This document shows positions 38,481-51,584 of a stretch of DNA of 64,000 bases, piece by piece. The position numbers and the translations under genes are program-made. The stretch's first letter is position 1; every line of letters starts with the position of its first letter. This DNA comes from Phorcus lineatus. Its lineage: Eukaryota; Mollusca; Gastropoda; Trochida; Trochidae. The DNA is taken from contig OV121086.1 in assembly GCA_921293015.1 (NCBI GenBank), positions 41,991,402 through 42,055,401 on the forward strand. Reading direction: 5' to 3'. The notes beneath the pieces are model-generated. The model was not told the origin of the DNA. It was given only the letters and a program-made list of their open reading frames with translations, and did no database searches.

Positions 38481-39312
38481 TTTTGCTCAATCGATAGAAC
38501 ACATTGTGATGTACATTTGATGAAAGTTTGGTTTGGAAATATGCATTTTTAAGAAAGTTATCGTGCTCGGTATAACATAATGCATATTTTCGACTTAGTC
38601 TTTTTCCGCGATTTTGGTCAAAATCGGCTATTTGTAAGTGGTTAAGCTCGACTCTGGAGCCCAAACGAAAAATCCGACTGAAAATGTGTTTTGCTCATTC
38701 AATAGAACACATTATGATGTACATTTAAAGAAAGTTTGGTTTGGAAATATGCAATTTTAAGAAAGTTATCGTGCTCGGTACAACATAATGCATATTTTCG
38801 ACTTAGTCTTTTTCCGCGATTTTGGTCAAAATCGGCTATTTGTAAGTGGTTAAGCTCGAATCTGGAGCCCAAACGAAAAATCCGACTGAAAATTTGTTTT
38901 GCTCCATCGATATAACACATTGTGATGTACATTTGATGAAAGTGTGGTTTGGAAATATGCATTTTTAAGAAAGTAATCGTGCTCGGTACAACATAATGCA
39001 TATTTTCGACTTAGTCTTTTTCCGCGATTTTGGTCAAAATCGGCTATTTGTAAGTGGTTAAGCTCGAATCTGGAGCCCAAACGAAAAATCCGACTGAAAA
39101 TTTGTTTTGCTCCATCGATATAACACATTGTGATGTACATTTGATGAAAGTGTGGTTTGGAAATATGCATTTTTAAGAAAGTAATCGTGCTCGGTACAAC
39201 ATAATGCATATTTTCGACTTAGTCTTTTTCCGCGATTTTGGTCAAAATCGGCTATTTGTAAGTGGTTAAGCTCGAATCTGGAGCCCAAACGAAAAATCCG
39301 ACTGAAAATTTG
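38481..39312. repeat. Beta block V M N N
   Basis: Monomers 186-189. With the N at 39,313 this forms a second V-M-N-N-N run, matching 35,361-36,400. The later part merges into the 10-monomer repeat. Confidence 0.86.
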
Positions 39313-39520
39313 TTTTGCTCCATCGATATAACACATTGTGATGTACATTTGATGAAAGTGTGGTTTGGAAATATGCATTTTTAAGAAAGTAATCGTGCTC
39401 GGTACAACATAATGCATATTTTCGACTTAGTCTTTTTCCGCGATTTTGGTCAAAATCGGCTATTTGTAAGTGGTTAAGCTCGAATCTGGAGCCCAAACGA
39501 AAAATCCGACTGAAAATTTG

Positions 39521-39728
39521 TTTTGCTCAATCGATAGAACACATTGTGATGTACATTTGATGAAAGTTTGGTTTGGAAATATGCATTTTTAAGAAAGTTA
39601 TCGTGCTCGGTACAACATAATGCATATTTTCGACTTAGTCTTTTTCCGCGATTTTGGTCAAAATCGGCTATTTGTAAGTGGTTAAGCTCGAATCTGGAGC
39701 CCAAACGAAAAATCCGACTGAAAATTTG
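39521..39728. repeat. Exemplar beta-P monomer (monomer 191)
   Basis: Plain beta: GCTCAATCGATAG head, GGTTTGGAAAT, TACAACATAATGC and CGAATCTGG, without the special bases of T, V, M, N or E. It is the best candidate for the beta consensus. Confidence 0.86.
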
Positions 39729-40560
39729 TTTTGCTCAATCGATAGAACACATTGTGATATACATTTGATGAAAGTTTCGTTGAGAAGTATGCATTTTTAA
39801 GAAAGTTATCGTGCTCGGTACAACAATATGCATATTTTCGACTTAGTCTTTTTCCGCGATTTTGGTCAAAATCGTCTATTTGTAAGTGGTTAAGCTCGAA
39901 TCTGGAGCCCAAACGAAAAATCCGACTGAAAATTTGTTTTGCTCAATCGATAGAACACATTGTGATATACATTTGATGAAAGTTTCGTTGAGAAGTATGC
40001 ATTTTTAAGAAAGTTATCGTGCTCGGTACAACAATATGCATATTTTCGACTTAGTCTTTTTCCGCGATTTTGATCAAAATCGGCTATTTGTAAGTGGTTA
40101 AGCTCGAATCTGGAGCCCAAACGAAAGATCCGACTGAAAATTTGTTTTGCTCAATCGATAGAACACATTGTGATGTACATTTGATGAAAGTTTGGTTTTG
40201 AAATATGCATTTTTAAGAAAGTTATCGTGCTCGGTACAACAATATGCATATTTTCGACTTAGTCTTTTTCCGCGATTTTGGTCAAAATCGGCTATTTGTA
40301 AGTGATTAAGCTCGAATCTGGAGCCCAAACGAAAAATCCGACTGAAAATTTGTTTTGCTCAATCGATAGAACACATTGTGATATACATTTGATGAAAGTT
40401 TCGTTGAGAAGTATGCATTTTTAAGAAAGTTATCGTGCTCGGTACAACAATATGCATATTTTCGACTTAGTCTTTTTCCGCGATTTTGGTCAAAATCGGC
40501 TATTTGTAAGTGGTTAAGCTCGAATCTGGAGCCCAAACGAAAAATCCGACTGAAAATTTG

Positions 40561-40768
40561 TTTTGCTCAATCGATAGAACACATTGTGATGTACATTTGA
40601 TGAAAGTTTGGTTTGGAAATATGCATTTTTAAGAAAGTTATCGTGCTCGGTATAACATAATGCATATTTTCGACTTAGTCTTTTTCCGCGATTTTGGTCA
40701 AAATCGGCTATTTGTAAGTGGTTAAGCTCGAATCTGGAGCCCAAACGAAAAATCCGACTGAAAATTTG
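40561..40768. repeat. Exemplar beta-T monomer (monomer 196)
   Basis: T has T93 (GGTATAAC) and TA at 98-99 like V, but A172. It commonly precedes V. A subtype with T10 (GCTCATTCGATAG) occurs at 44,097, 44,929, 49,713, 56,369 and 58,865. Confidence 0.87.
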
Positions 40769-43472
40769 TTTTGCTCAATCGATAGAACACATTGTGATGT
40801 ACATTTGATGAAAGTTTGGTTTGGAAATATGCATTTTTAAGAAAGTTATCGTGCTCGGTATAACATAATGCATATTTTCGACTTAGTCTTTTTCCGCGAT
40901 TTTGGTCAAAATCGGCTATTTGTAAGTGGTTAAGCTCGACTCTGGAGCCCAAACGAAAAATCCGACTGAAAATGTGTTTTGCTCATTCAATAGAACACAT
41001 TATGATGTACATTTAAAGAAAGTTTGGTTTGGAAATATGCAATTTTAAGAAAGTTATCGTGCTCGGTACAACATAATGCATATTTTCGACTTAGTCTTTT
41101 TCCGCGATTTTGGTCAAAATCGGCTATTTGTAAGTGGTTAAGCTCGAATCTGGAGCCCAAACGAAAAATCCGACTGAAAATTTGTTTTGCTCCATCGATA
41201 TAACACATTGTGATGTACATTTGATGAAAGTGTGGTTTGGAAATATGCATTTTTAAGAAAGTAATCGTGCTCGGTACAACATAATGCATATTTTCGACTT
41301 AGTCTTTTTCCGCGATTTTGGTCAAAATCGGCTATTTGTAAGTGGTTAAGCTCGAATCTGGAGCCCAAACGAAAAATCCGACTGAAAATTTGTTTTGCTC
41401 CATCGATATAACACATTGTGATGTACATTTGATGAAAGTGTGGTTTGGAAATATGCATTTTTAAGAAAGTAATCGTGCTCGGTACAACATAATGCATATT
41501 TTCGACTTAGTCTTTTTCCGCGATTTTGGTCAAAATCGGCTATTTGTAAGTGGTTAAGCTCGAATCTGGAGCCCAAACGAAAAATCCGACTGAAAATTTG
41601 TTTTGCTCAATCGATAGAACACATTGTGATGTACATTTGATGAAAGTTTGGTTTGGAAATATGCATTTTTAAGAAAGTTATCGTGCTCGGTACAACATAA
41701 TGCATATTTTCGACTTAGTCTTTTTCCGCGATTTTGGTCAAAATCGGCTATTTGTAAGTGGTTAAGCTCGAATCTGGAGCCCAAACGAAAAATCCGACTG
41801 AAAATTTGTTTTGCTCAATCGATAGAACACATTGTGATATACATTTGATGAAAGTTTCGTTGAGAAGTATGCATTTTTAAGAAAGTTATCGTGCTCGGTA
41901 CAACAATATGCATATTTTCGACTTAGTCTTTTTCCGCGATTTTGGTCAAAATCGTCTATTTGTAAGTGGTTAAGCTCGAATCTGGAGCCCAAACGAAAAA
42001 TCCGACTGAAAATTTGTTTTGCTCAATCGATAGAACACATTGTGATATACATTTGATGAAAGTTTCGTTGAGAAGTATGCATTTTTAAGAAAGTTATCGT
42101 GCTCGGTACAACAATATGCATATTTTCGACTTAGTCTTTTTCCGCGATTTTGATCAAAATCGGCTATTTGTAAGTGGTTAAGCTCGAATCTGGAGCCCAA
42201 ACGAAAGATCCGACTGAAAATTTGTTTTGCTCAATCGATAGAACACATTGTGATGTACATTTGATGAAAGTTTGGTTTTGAAATATGCATTTTTAAGAAA
42301 GTTATCGTGCTCGGTACAACAATATGCATATTTTCGACTTAGTCTTTTTCCGCGATTTTGGTCAAAATCGGCTATTTGTAAGTGATTAAGCTCGAATCTG
42401 GAGCCCAAACGAAAAATCCGACTGAAAATTTGTTTTGCTCAATCGATAGAACACATTGTGATATACATTTGATGAAAGTTTCGTTGAGAAGTATGCATTT
42501 TTAAGAAAGTTATCGTGCTCGGTACAACAATATGCATATTTTCGACTTAGTCTTTTTCCGCGATTTTGGTCAAAATCGGCTATTTGTAAGTGGTTAAGCT
42601 CGAATCTGGAGCCCAAACGAAAAATCCGACTGAAAATTTGTTTTGCTCAATCGATAGAACACATTGTGATGTACATTTGATGAAAGTTTGGTTTGGAAAT
42701 ATGCATTTTTAAGAAAGTTATCGTGCTCGGTATAACATAATGCATATTTTCGACTTAGTCTTTTTCCGCGATTTTGGTCAAAATCGGCTATTTGTAAGTG
42801 GTTAAGCTCGAATCTGGAGCCCAAACGAAAAATCCGACTGAAAATTTGTTTTGCTCAATCGATAGAACACATTGTGATGTACATTTGATGAAAGTTTGGT
42901 TTGGAAATATGCATTTTTAAGAAAGTTATCGTGCTCGGTATAACATAATGCATATTTTCGACTTAGTCTTTTTCCGCGATTTTGGTCAAAATCGGCTATT
43001 TGTAAGTGGTTAAGCTCGACTCTGGAGCCCAAACGAAAAATCCGACTGAAAATGTGTTTTGCTCATTCAATAGAACACATTATGATGTACATTTAAAGAA
43101 AGTTTGGTTTGGAAATATGCAATTTTAAGAAAGTTATCGTGCTCGGTACAACATAATGCATATTTTCGACTTAGTCTTTTTCCGCGATTTTGGTCAAAAT
43201 CGGCTATTTGTAAGTGGTTAAGCTCGAATCTGGAGCCCAAACGAAAAATCCGACTGAAAATTTGTTTTGCTCCATCGATATAACACATTGTGATGTACAT
43301 TTGATGAAAGTGTGGTTTGGAAATATGCATTTTTAAGAAAGTAATCGTGCTCGGTACAACATAATGCATATTTTCGACTTAGTCTTTTTCCGCGATTTTG
43401 GTCAAAATCGGCTATTTGTAAGTGGTTAAGCTCGAATCTGGAGCCCAAACGAAAAATCCGACTGAAAATTTG

Positions 43473-43680
43473 TTTTGCTCAATCGATAGAACACATTGTG
43501 ATGTACATTTGATGAAAGTGTGGTTTGGAAATATGCATTTTTAAGAAAGTTATCCTGCTCGGTACAACATAATGCATATTTTCGACTTAGTCTTTTTCCG
43601 CGATTTTGGTCAAAATCGGCTATTTGTAAGTGGTTAAGCTCGACTCTGGAGCCCAAACGAAAAATCCGACTGAAAATGTG
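43473..43680. repeat. Mosaic beta monomer 210
   Basis: Head as in P (CAATCGATAG), then G48 and C83 as in E, then C172 and G206 as in V. It precedes an M. Its parts match three different subtypes, so it is probably recombinant. Confidence 0.8.
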
Positions 43681-45344
43681 TTTTGCTCATTCAATAGAAC
43701 ACATTATGATGTACATTTAAAGAAAGTTTGGTTTGGAAATATGCAATTTTAAGAAAGTTATCGTGCTCGGTACAACATAATGCATATTTTCGACTTAGTC
43801 TTTTTCCGCGATTTTGGTCAAAATCGGCTATTTGTAAGTGGTTAAGCTCGAATCTGGAGCCCAAACGAAAAATCCGACTGAAAATTTGTTTTGCTCCATC
43901 GATATAACACATTGTGATGTACATTTGATGAAAGTGTGGTTTGGAAATATGCATTTTTAAGAAAGTTATCCTGCTCGGTACAACATAATGCATATTTTCG
44001 ACTTAGTCTTTTTCCGCGATTTTGGTCAAAATCGGCTATTTGTAAGTGGTTAAGCTCGAATCTGGAGCCCAAACGAAAAATCCGACTGAAAATTTGTTTT
44101 GCTCATTCGATAGAACACATTGTGATGTACATTTGATGAAAGTTTGGTTTGGAAATATGCATTTTTAAGAAAGTTATCGTGCTCGGTATAACATAATGCA
44201 TATTTTCGACTTAGTCTTTTTCCGCGATTTTGGTCAAAATCGGCTATTTGTAAGTGGTTAAGCTCGAATCTGGAGCCCAAACGAAAAATCCGACTGAAAA
44301 TTTGTTTTGCTCAATCGATAGAACACATTGTGATGTACATTTGATGAAAGTTTGGTTTGGAAATATGCATTTTTAAGAAAGTTATCGTGCTCGGTATAAC
44401 ATAATGCATATTTTCGACTTAGTCTTTTTCCGCGATTTTGGTCAAAATCGGCTATTTGTAAGTGGTTAAGCTCGACTCTGGAGCCCAAACGAAAAATCCG
44501 ACTGAAAATGTGTTTTGCTCATTCAAAAGAACACATTATGATGTACATTTAAAGAAAGTTTGGTTTGGAAATATGCAATTTTAAGAAAGTTATCGTGCTC
44601 GGTACAACATAATGCATATTTTCGACTTAGTCTTTTTCCGCGATTTTGGTCAAAATCGGCTATTTGTAAGTGGTTAAGCTCGAATCTGGAGCCCAAACGA
44701 AAAATCCGACTGAAAATTTGTTTTGCTCCATCGATATAACACATTGTGATGTACATTTGATGAAAGTGTGGTTTGGAAATATGCATTTTTAAGAAAGTTA
44801 TCCTGCTCGGTACAACATAATGCATATTTTCGACTTAGTCTTTTTCCGCGATTTTGGTCAAAATCGGCTATTTGTAAGTGGTTAAGCTCGAATCTGGAGC
44901 CCAAACGAAAAATCGGACTGAAAATTTGTTTTGCTCATTCGATAGAACACATTGTGATGTACATTTGATGAAAGTTTGGTTTGGAAATATGCATTTTTAA
45001 GAAAGTTATCGTGCTCGGTATAACATAATGCATATTTTCGACTTAGTCTTTTTCCGCGATTTTGGTCAAAATCGGCTATTTGTAAGTGGTTAAGCTCGAA
45101 TCTGGAGCCCAAACGAAAAATCCGACTGAAAATTTGTTTTGCTCAATCGATAGAACACATTGTGATGTACATTTGATGAAAGTGTGGTTTGGAAATATGC
45201 ATTTTTAAGAAAGTTATCGTGCTCGGTATAACATAATGCATATTTTCGACTTAGTCTTTTTCCGCGATTTTGGTCAAAATCGGCTATTTGTAAGTGGTTA
45301 AGCTCGACTCTGGAGCCCAAACGAAAAATCCGACTGAAAATGTG
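43681..45344. repeat. Tetramer beta repeat, two copies (832 bp each)
   Basis: Monomers 211-214 and 215-218 both read M E T V, the T being the T10 subtype. Private differences: 44,527 (A, CATTCAAAAG), 44,915 (G195, AATCGGAC) and G48 in the second V. Confidence 0.86.
43889..44096. repeat. Exemplar beta-E monomer (monomer 212)
   Basis: E shares the C9, T17 and G48 head of N but has C83 (TATCCTGC) instead of A79. It commonly precedes either a T10-type T monomer or a D. Confidence 0.86.
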
Positions 45345-46592
45345 TTTTGCTCATTCAATAGAACACATTATGATGTACATTTAAAGAAAGTTTGGTTTGG
45401 AAATATGCAATTTTAAGAAAGTTATCGTGCTCGGTACAACATAATGCATATTTTCGACTTAGTCTTTTTCCGCGATTTTGGTCAAAAACGGCTATTTGTA
45501 AGTGGTTAAGCTCGAATCTGGAGCCCAAACGAAAAATCCGACTGAAAATTTGTTTTGCTCCATCGATATAACACATTGTGATGTACATTTGATGAAAGTG
45601 TGGTTTGGAAATATGCATTTTTAAGAAAGTAATCGTGCTCGGTACAACATAATGCATATTTTCGACTTAGTCTTTTTCCGCGATTTTGGTCAAAATCGGC
45701 TATTTGTAAGTGGTTAAGCTCGAATCTGGAGCCCAAACGAAAAATCCGACTGAAAATTTGTTTTGCTCAATCGATAGAACACATTGTGATGTACATTTGA
45801 TGAAAGTTTGGTTTGGAAATATGCATTTTTAAGAAAGTTATCGTGCTCGGTACAACATAATGCATATTTTCGACTTAGTCTTTTTCCGCGATTTTGGTCA
45901 AAATCGGCTATTTGTAAGTGGTTAAGCTCGAATCTGGAGCCCAAACGAAAAATCCGACTGAAAATTTGTTTTGCTCCATCGATATAACACATTGTGATGT
46001 ACATTTGATGAAAGTGTGGTTTGGAAATATGCATTTTTAAGAAAGTTATCCTGCTCGGTACAACATAATGCATATTTTCGACTTAGTCTTTTTCCGCGAT
46101 TTTGGTCAAAATCGGCTATTTGTAAGTGGTTAAGCTCGAATCTGGAGCCCAAACGAAAAATCCGACTGAAAATTTGTTTTGCTCAATCGATAGAACACAT
46201 TGTGATGTACATTTGATGAAAGTTTGGTTTGGAAATATGCATTTTTAAGAAAGTTATCGTGCTCGGTATAACATAATGCATATTTTCGACTTAGTCTTTT
46301 TCCGCGATTTTGGTCAAAATCGGCTATTTGTAAGTGGTTAAGCTCGAATCTGGAGCCCAAACGAAAAATCCGACTGAAAATGTGTTTTGCTCATTCAATA
46401 GAACACATTATGATGTACATTTAAAGAAAGTTTGGTTTGGAAATATGCAATTTTAAGAAAGTTATCGTGCTCGGTACAACATAATGCATATTTTCGACTT
46501 AGTCTTTTTCCGCGATTTTGGTCAAAATCGGCTATTTGTAAGTGGTTAAGCTCGAATCTGGAGCCCAAACGAAAAATCCGACTGAAAATTTG
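45345..46592. repeat. Beta block M N P E T M
   Basis: Monomers 219-224. The N (45,553 on) is preceded by a private A at 45,488 (CAAAAACGG). The second M follows a T monomer whose tail nevertheless reads AAAATGTG. Confidence 0.85.
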
Positions 46593-48672
46593 TTTTGCTC
46601 CATCGATATAACACATTGTGATGTACATTTGATGAAAGTGTGGTTTGGAAATATGCATTTTTAAGAAAGTAATCGTGCTCGGTACAACATAATGCATATT
46701 TTCGACTTAGTCTTTTTCCGCGATTTTGGTCAAAATCGGCTATTTGTAAGTGGTTAAGCTCGAATCTGGAGCCCAAACGAAAAATCCGACTGAAAATTTG
46801 TTTTGCTCAATCGATAGAACACATTGTGATGTACATTTGATGAAAGTTTGGTTTGGAAATATGCATTTTTAAGAAAGTTATCGTGCTCGGTACAACATAA
46901 TGCATATTTTCGACTTAGTCTTTTTCCGCGATTTTGGTCAAAATCGGCTATTTGTAAGTGGTTAAGCTCGAATCTGGAGCCCAAACGAAAAATCCGACTG
47001 AAAATTTGTTTTGCTCAATCGATAGAACACATTGTGATATACATTTGATGAAAGTTTCGTTGAGAAGTATGCATTTTTAAGAAAGTTATCGTGCTCGGTA
47101 CAACAATATGCATATTTTCGACTTAGTCTTTTTCCGCGATTTTGGTCAAAATCGTCTATTTGTAAGTGGTTAAGCTCGAATCTGGAGCCCAAACGAAAAA
47201 TCCGACTGAAAATTTGTTTTGCTCAATCGATAGAACACATTGTGATATACATTTGATGAAAGTTTCGTTGAGAAGTATGCATTTTTAAGAAAGTTATCGT
47301 GCTCGGTACAACAATATGCATATTTTCGACTTAGTCTTTTTCCGCGATTTTGATCAAAATCGGCTATTTGTAAGTGGTTAAGCTCGAATCTGGAGCCCAA
47401 ACGAAAGATCCGACTGAAAATTTGTTTTGCTCAATCGATAGAACACATTGTGATGTACATTTGATGAAAGTTTGGTTTTGAAATATGCATTTTTAAGAAA
47501 GTTATCGTGCTCGGTACAACAATATGCATATTTTCGACTTAGTCTTTTTCCGCGATTTTGGTCAAAATCGGCTATTTGTAAGTGGTTAAGCTCGAATCTG
47601 GAGCCCAAACGAAAAATCCGACTGAAAATTTGTTTTGCTCAATCGATAGAACACATTGTGATATACATTTGATGAAAGTTTCGTTGAGAAGTATGCATTT
47701 TTAAGAAAGTTATCGTGCTCGGTACAACAATATGCATATTTTCGACTTAGTCTTTTTCCGCGATTTTGGTCAAAATCGGCTATTTGTAAGTGGTTAAGCT
47801 CGAATCTGGAGCCCAAACGAAAAATCCGACTGAAAATTTGTTTTGCTCAATCGATAGAACACATTGTGATGTACATTTGATGAAAGTTTGGTTTGGAAAT
47901 ATGCATTTTTAAGAAAGTTATCGTGCTCGGTATAACATAATGCATATTTTCGACTTAGTCTTTTTCCGCGATTTTGGTCAAAATCGGCTATTTGTAAGTG
48001 GTTAAGCTCGAATCTGGAGCCCAAACGAAAAATCCGACTGAAAATTTGTTTTGCTCAATCGATAGAACACATTGTGATGTACATTTGATGAAAGTTTGGT
48101 TTGGAAATATGCATTTTTAAGAAAGTTATCGTGCTCGGTATAACATAATGCATATTTTCGACTTAGTCTTTTTCCGCGATTTTGGTCAAAATCGGCTATT
48201 TGTAAGTGGTTAAGCTCGACTCTGGAGCCCAAACGAAAAATCCGACTGAAAATGTGTTTTGCTCATTCAATAGAACACATTATGATGTACATTTAAAGAA
48301 AGTTTGGTTTGGAAATATGCAATTTTAAGAAAGTTATCGTGCTCGGTACAACATAATGCATATTTTCGACTTAGTCTTTTTCCGCGATTTTGGTCAAAAT
48401 CGGCTATTTGTAAGTGGTTAAGCTCGAATCTGGAGCCCAAACGAAAAATCCGACTGAAAATTTGTTTTGCTCCATCGATATAACACATTGTGATGTACAT
48501 TTGATGAAAGTGTGGTTTGGAAATATGCATTTTTAAGAAAGTAATCGTGCTCGGTACAACATAATGCATATTTTCGACTTAGTCTTTTTCCGCGATTTTG
48601 GTCAAAATCGGCTATTTGTAAGTGGTTAAGCTCGAATCTGGAGCCCAAACGAAAAATCCGACTGAAAATTTG
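46593..48672. repeat. Third copy of the decamer cassette N P B D K D T V M N
   Basis: Same order as 39,313-41,392. Its K has G161 rather than A161 and the following D lacks other markers, so it belongs to a slightly different lineage. It is followed by the outlier X. Confidence 0.87.
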
Positions 48673-48880
48673 TTTTGCTCAATCGATAGAACACATTGTG
48701 ATGTACATTTGATGAAAGTTTGGTTTGGAAATATGCAATTTTAAGAAAGTTATCCTGCTCGGTACAACAATATGCATATTTTCGACTTATTTTTTTTCCG
48801 CGATTTTGGTCAAAATCGGTTATTTGTAAGTGGTTAAGCTCGAATCTGGAGCCCAAACGAAAAATCCGACTGAAAATTTG
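48673..48880. repeat. Outlier monomer X, copy 1 (monomer 235)
   Basis: X has A66, C83, T118 and T120 (CTTATTTTTTTTCCGC) and T148 (ATCGGTTATT), with alpha-like AT at 98-99. It is the only type with recurrent changes in the otherwise nearly invariant stretch 102-136. Other copies are at 53,665 and 62,817. Confidence 0.9.
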
Positions 48881-49296
48881 TTTTGCTCAATCGATAGAAC
48901 ACATTGTGATGTACATTTGATGAAAGTTTGGTTTGGAAATATGCATTTTTAAGAAAGTTATCGTGCTCGGTACAACATAATGCATATTTTCGACTTAGTC
49001 TTTTTCCGCGATTTTGGTCAAAATCGGCTATTTGTAAGTGGTTAAGCTCGAATCTGGAGCCCAAACGAAAAATCCGACTGAAAATTTGTTTTGCTCCATC
49101 GATATAACACATTGTGATTTACATTTGATGAAAGTGTGGTTTGGAAATATGCATTTTTAAGAAAGTTATCGTGCTCGGTACAACATAATGCATATTTTCG
49201 ACTTAGTCTTTTTCCGCGATTTTGGTCAAAATCGGCTATTTGTAAGTGGTTAAGCTCGACTCTGGAGCCCAAACGAAAAATCCGACTGAAAATGTG
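48881..49296. repeat. Beta monomers P and a V/E mosaic
   Basis: Monomers 236-237. The second has C9, T17, G48, a private T at 49,119 (GATTTAC, site 31), G83, and C172/G206 as in V. It precedes M. Confidence 0.82.
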
Positions 49297-51584
49297 TTTT
49301 GCTCATTCAATAGAACACATTATGATGTACATTTAAAGAAAGTTTGGTTTGGAAATATGCAATTTTAAGAAAGTTATCGTGCTCGGTACAACATAATGCA
49401 TATTTTCGACTTAGTCTTTTTCCGCGATTTTGGTCAAAATCGGCTATTTGTAAGTGGTTAAGCTCGAATCTGGAGCCCAAACGAAAAATCCGACTGAAAA
49501 TTTGTTTTGCTCCATCGATATAACACATTGTGATGTACATTTGATGAAAGTGTGGTTTGGAAATATGCATTTTTAAGAAAGTAATCGTGCTCGGTACAAC
49601 ATAATGCATATTTTCGACTTAGTCTTTTTCCGCGATTTTGGTCAAAATCGGCTATTTGTAAGTGGTTAAGCTCGACTCTGGAGCCCAAACGAAAAATCCG
49701 ACTGAAAATTTGTTTTGCTCATTCGATAGAACACATTGTGATGTACATTTGATGAAAGTTTGGTTTGGAAATATGCATTTTTAAGAAAGTTATCGTGCTC
49801 GGTATAACATAATGCATATTTTCGACTTAGTCTTTTTCCGCGATTTTGGTCAAAATCGGCTATTTGTAAGTGGTTAAGCTCGAATCTGGAGCCCAAACGA
49901 AAAATCCGACTGAAAATTTGTTTTGCTCAATCGATAGAACACATTGTGATGTACATTTGATGAAAGTTTGGTTTGGAAATATGCATTTTTAAGAAAGTTA
50001 TCGTGCTCGGTATAACATAATGCATATTTTCGACTTAGTCTTTTTCCGCGATTTTGGTCAAAATCGGCTATTTGTAAGTGGTTAAGCTCGACTCTGGAGC
50101 CCAAACGAAAAATCCGACTGAAAATGTGTTTTGCTCATTCAATAGAACACATTATGATGTACATTTAAAGAAAGTTTGGTTTGGAAATATGCAATTTTAA
50201 GAAAGTTATCGTGCTCGGTACAACATAATGCATATTTTCGACTTAGTCTTTTTCCGCGATTTTGGTCAAAATCGGCTATTTGTAAGTGGTTAAGCTCGAA
50301 TCTGGAGCCCAAACGAAAAATCCGACTGAAAATTTGTTTTGCTCCATCGATATAACACATTGTGATGTACATTTGATGAAAGTGTGGTTTGGAAATATGC
50401 ATTTTTAAGAAAGTAATCGTGCTCGGTACAACATAATGCATATTTTCGACTTAGTCTTTTTCCGCGATTTTGGTCAAAATCGGCTATTTGTAAGTGGTTA
50501 AGCTCGAATCTGGAGCCCAAACGAAAAATCCGACTGAAAATTTGTTTTGCTCAATCGATAGAACACATTGTGATGTACATTTGATGAAAGTTTGGTTTGG
50601 AAATATGCATTTTTAAGAAAGTTATCGTGCTCGGTACAACATAATGCATATTTTCGACTTAGTCTTTTTCCGCGATTTTGGTCAAAATCGGCTATTTGTA
50701 AGTGGTTAAGCTCGAATCTGGAGCCCAAACGAAAAATCCGACTGAAAATTTGTTTTGCTCCATCGATATAACACATTGTGATGTACATTTGATGAAAGTG
50801 TGGTTTGGAAATATGCATTTTTAAGAAAGTTATCCTGCTCGGTACAACATAATGCATATTTTCGACTTAGTCTTTTTCCGCGATTTTGGTCAAAATCGGC
50901 TATTTGTAAGTGGTTAAGCTCGAATCTGGAGCCCAAACGAAAAATCGGACTGAAAATTTGTTTTGCTCAATCGATAGAACACATTGTGATATACATTTGA
51001 TGAAAGTTTCGTTGAGAAGTATGCATTTTTAAGAAAGTTATCGTGCTCGGTACAACAATATGCATATTTTCGACTTAGTCTTTTTCCGCGATTTTGGTCA
51101 AAATCGGCTATTTGTAAGTGGTTAAGCTCGAATCTGGAGCCCAAACGAAAAATCCGACTGAAAATTTGTTTTGCTCAATCGATAGAACACATTGTGATGT
51201 ACATTTGATGAAAGTTTGGTTTGGAAATATGCATTTTTAAGAAAGTTATCGTGCTCGGTATAACATAATGCATATTTTCGACTTAGTCTTTTTCCGCGAT
51301 TTTGGTCAAAATCGGCTATTTGTAAGTGGTTAAGCTCGAATCTGGAGCCCAAACGAAAAATCCGACTGAAAATGTGTTTTGCTCATTCAATAGAACACAT
51401 TATGATGTACATTTAAAGAAAGTTTGGTTTGGAAATATGCAATTTTAAGAAAGTTATCGTGCTCGGTACAACATAATGCATATTTTCGACTTAGTCTTTT
51501 TCCGCGATTTTGGTCAAAATCGGCTATTTGTAAGTGGTTAAGCTCGAATCTGGAGCCCAAACGAAAAATCCGACTGAAAATTTG

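Larger units (their letters stand above)
39313..43472. repeat. Decamer higher-order repeat, two tandem copies (2,080 bp each)
   Basis: Monomers 190-199 and 200-209 both read N P B D K D T V M N, mixing alpha (B D K D) and beta types in one unit. The K of each copy has A161. No difference at diagnostic sites is apparent. The match extends one monomer further left (39,105 with 41,185). Related single copies lie at 46,593, 51,585 and 60,737. Confidence 0.9.
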
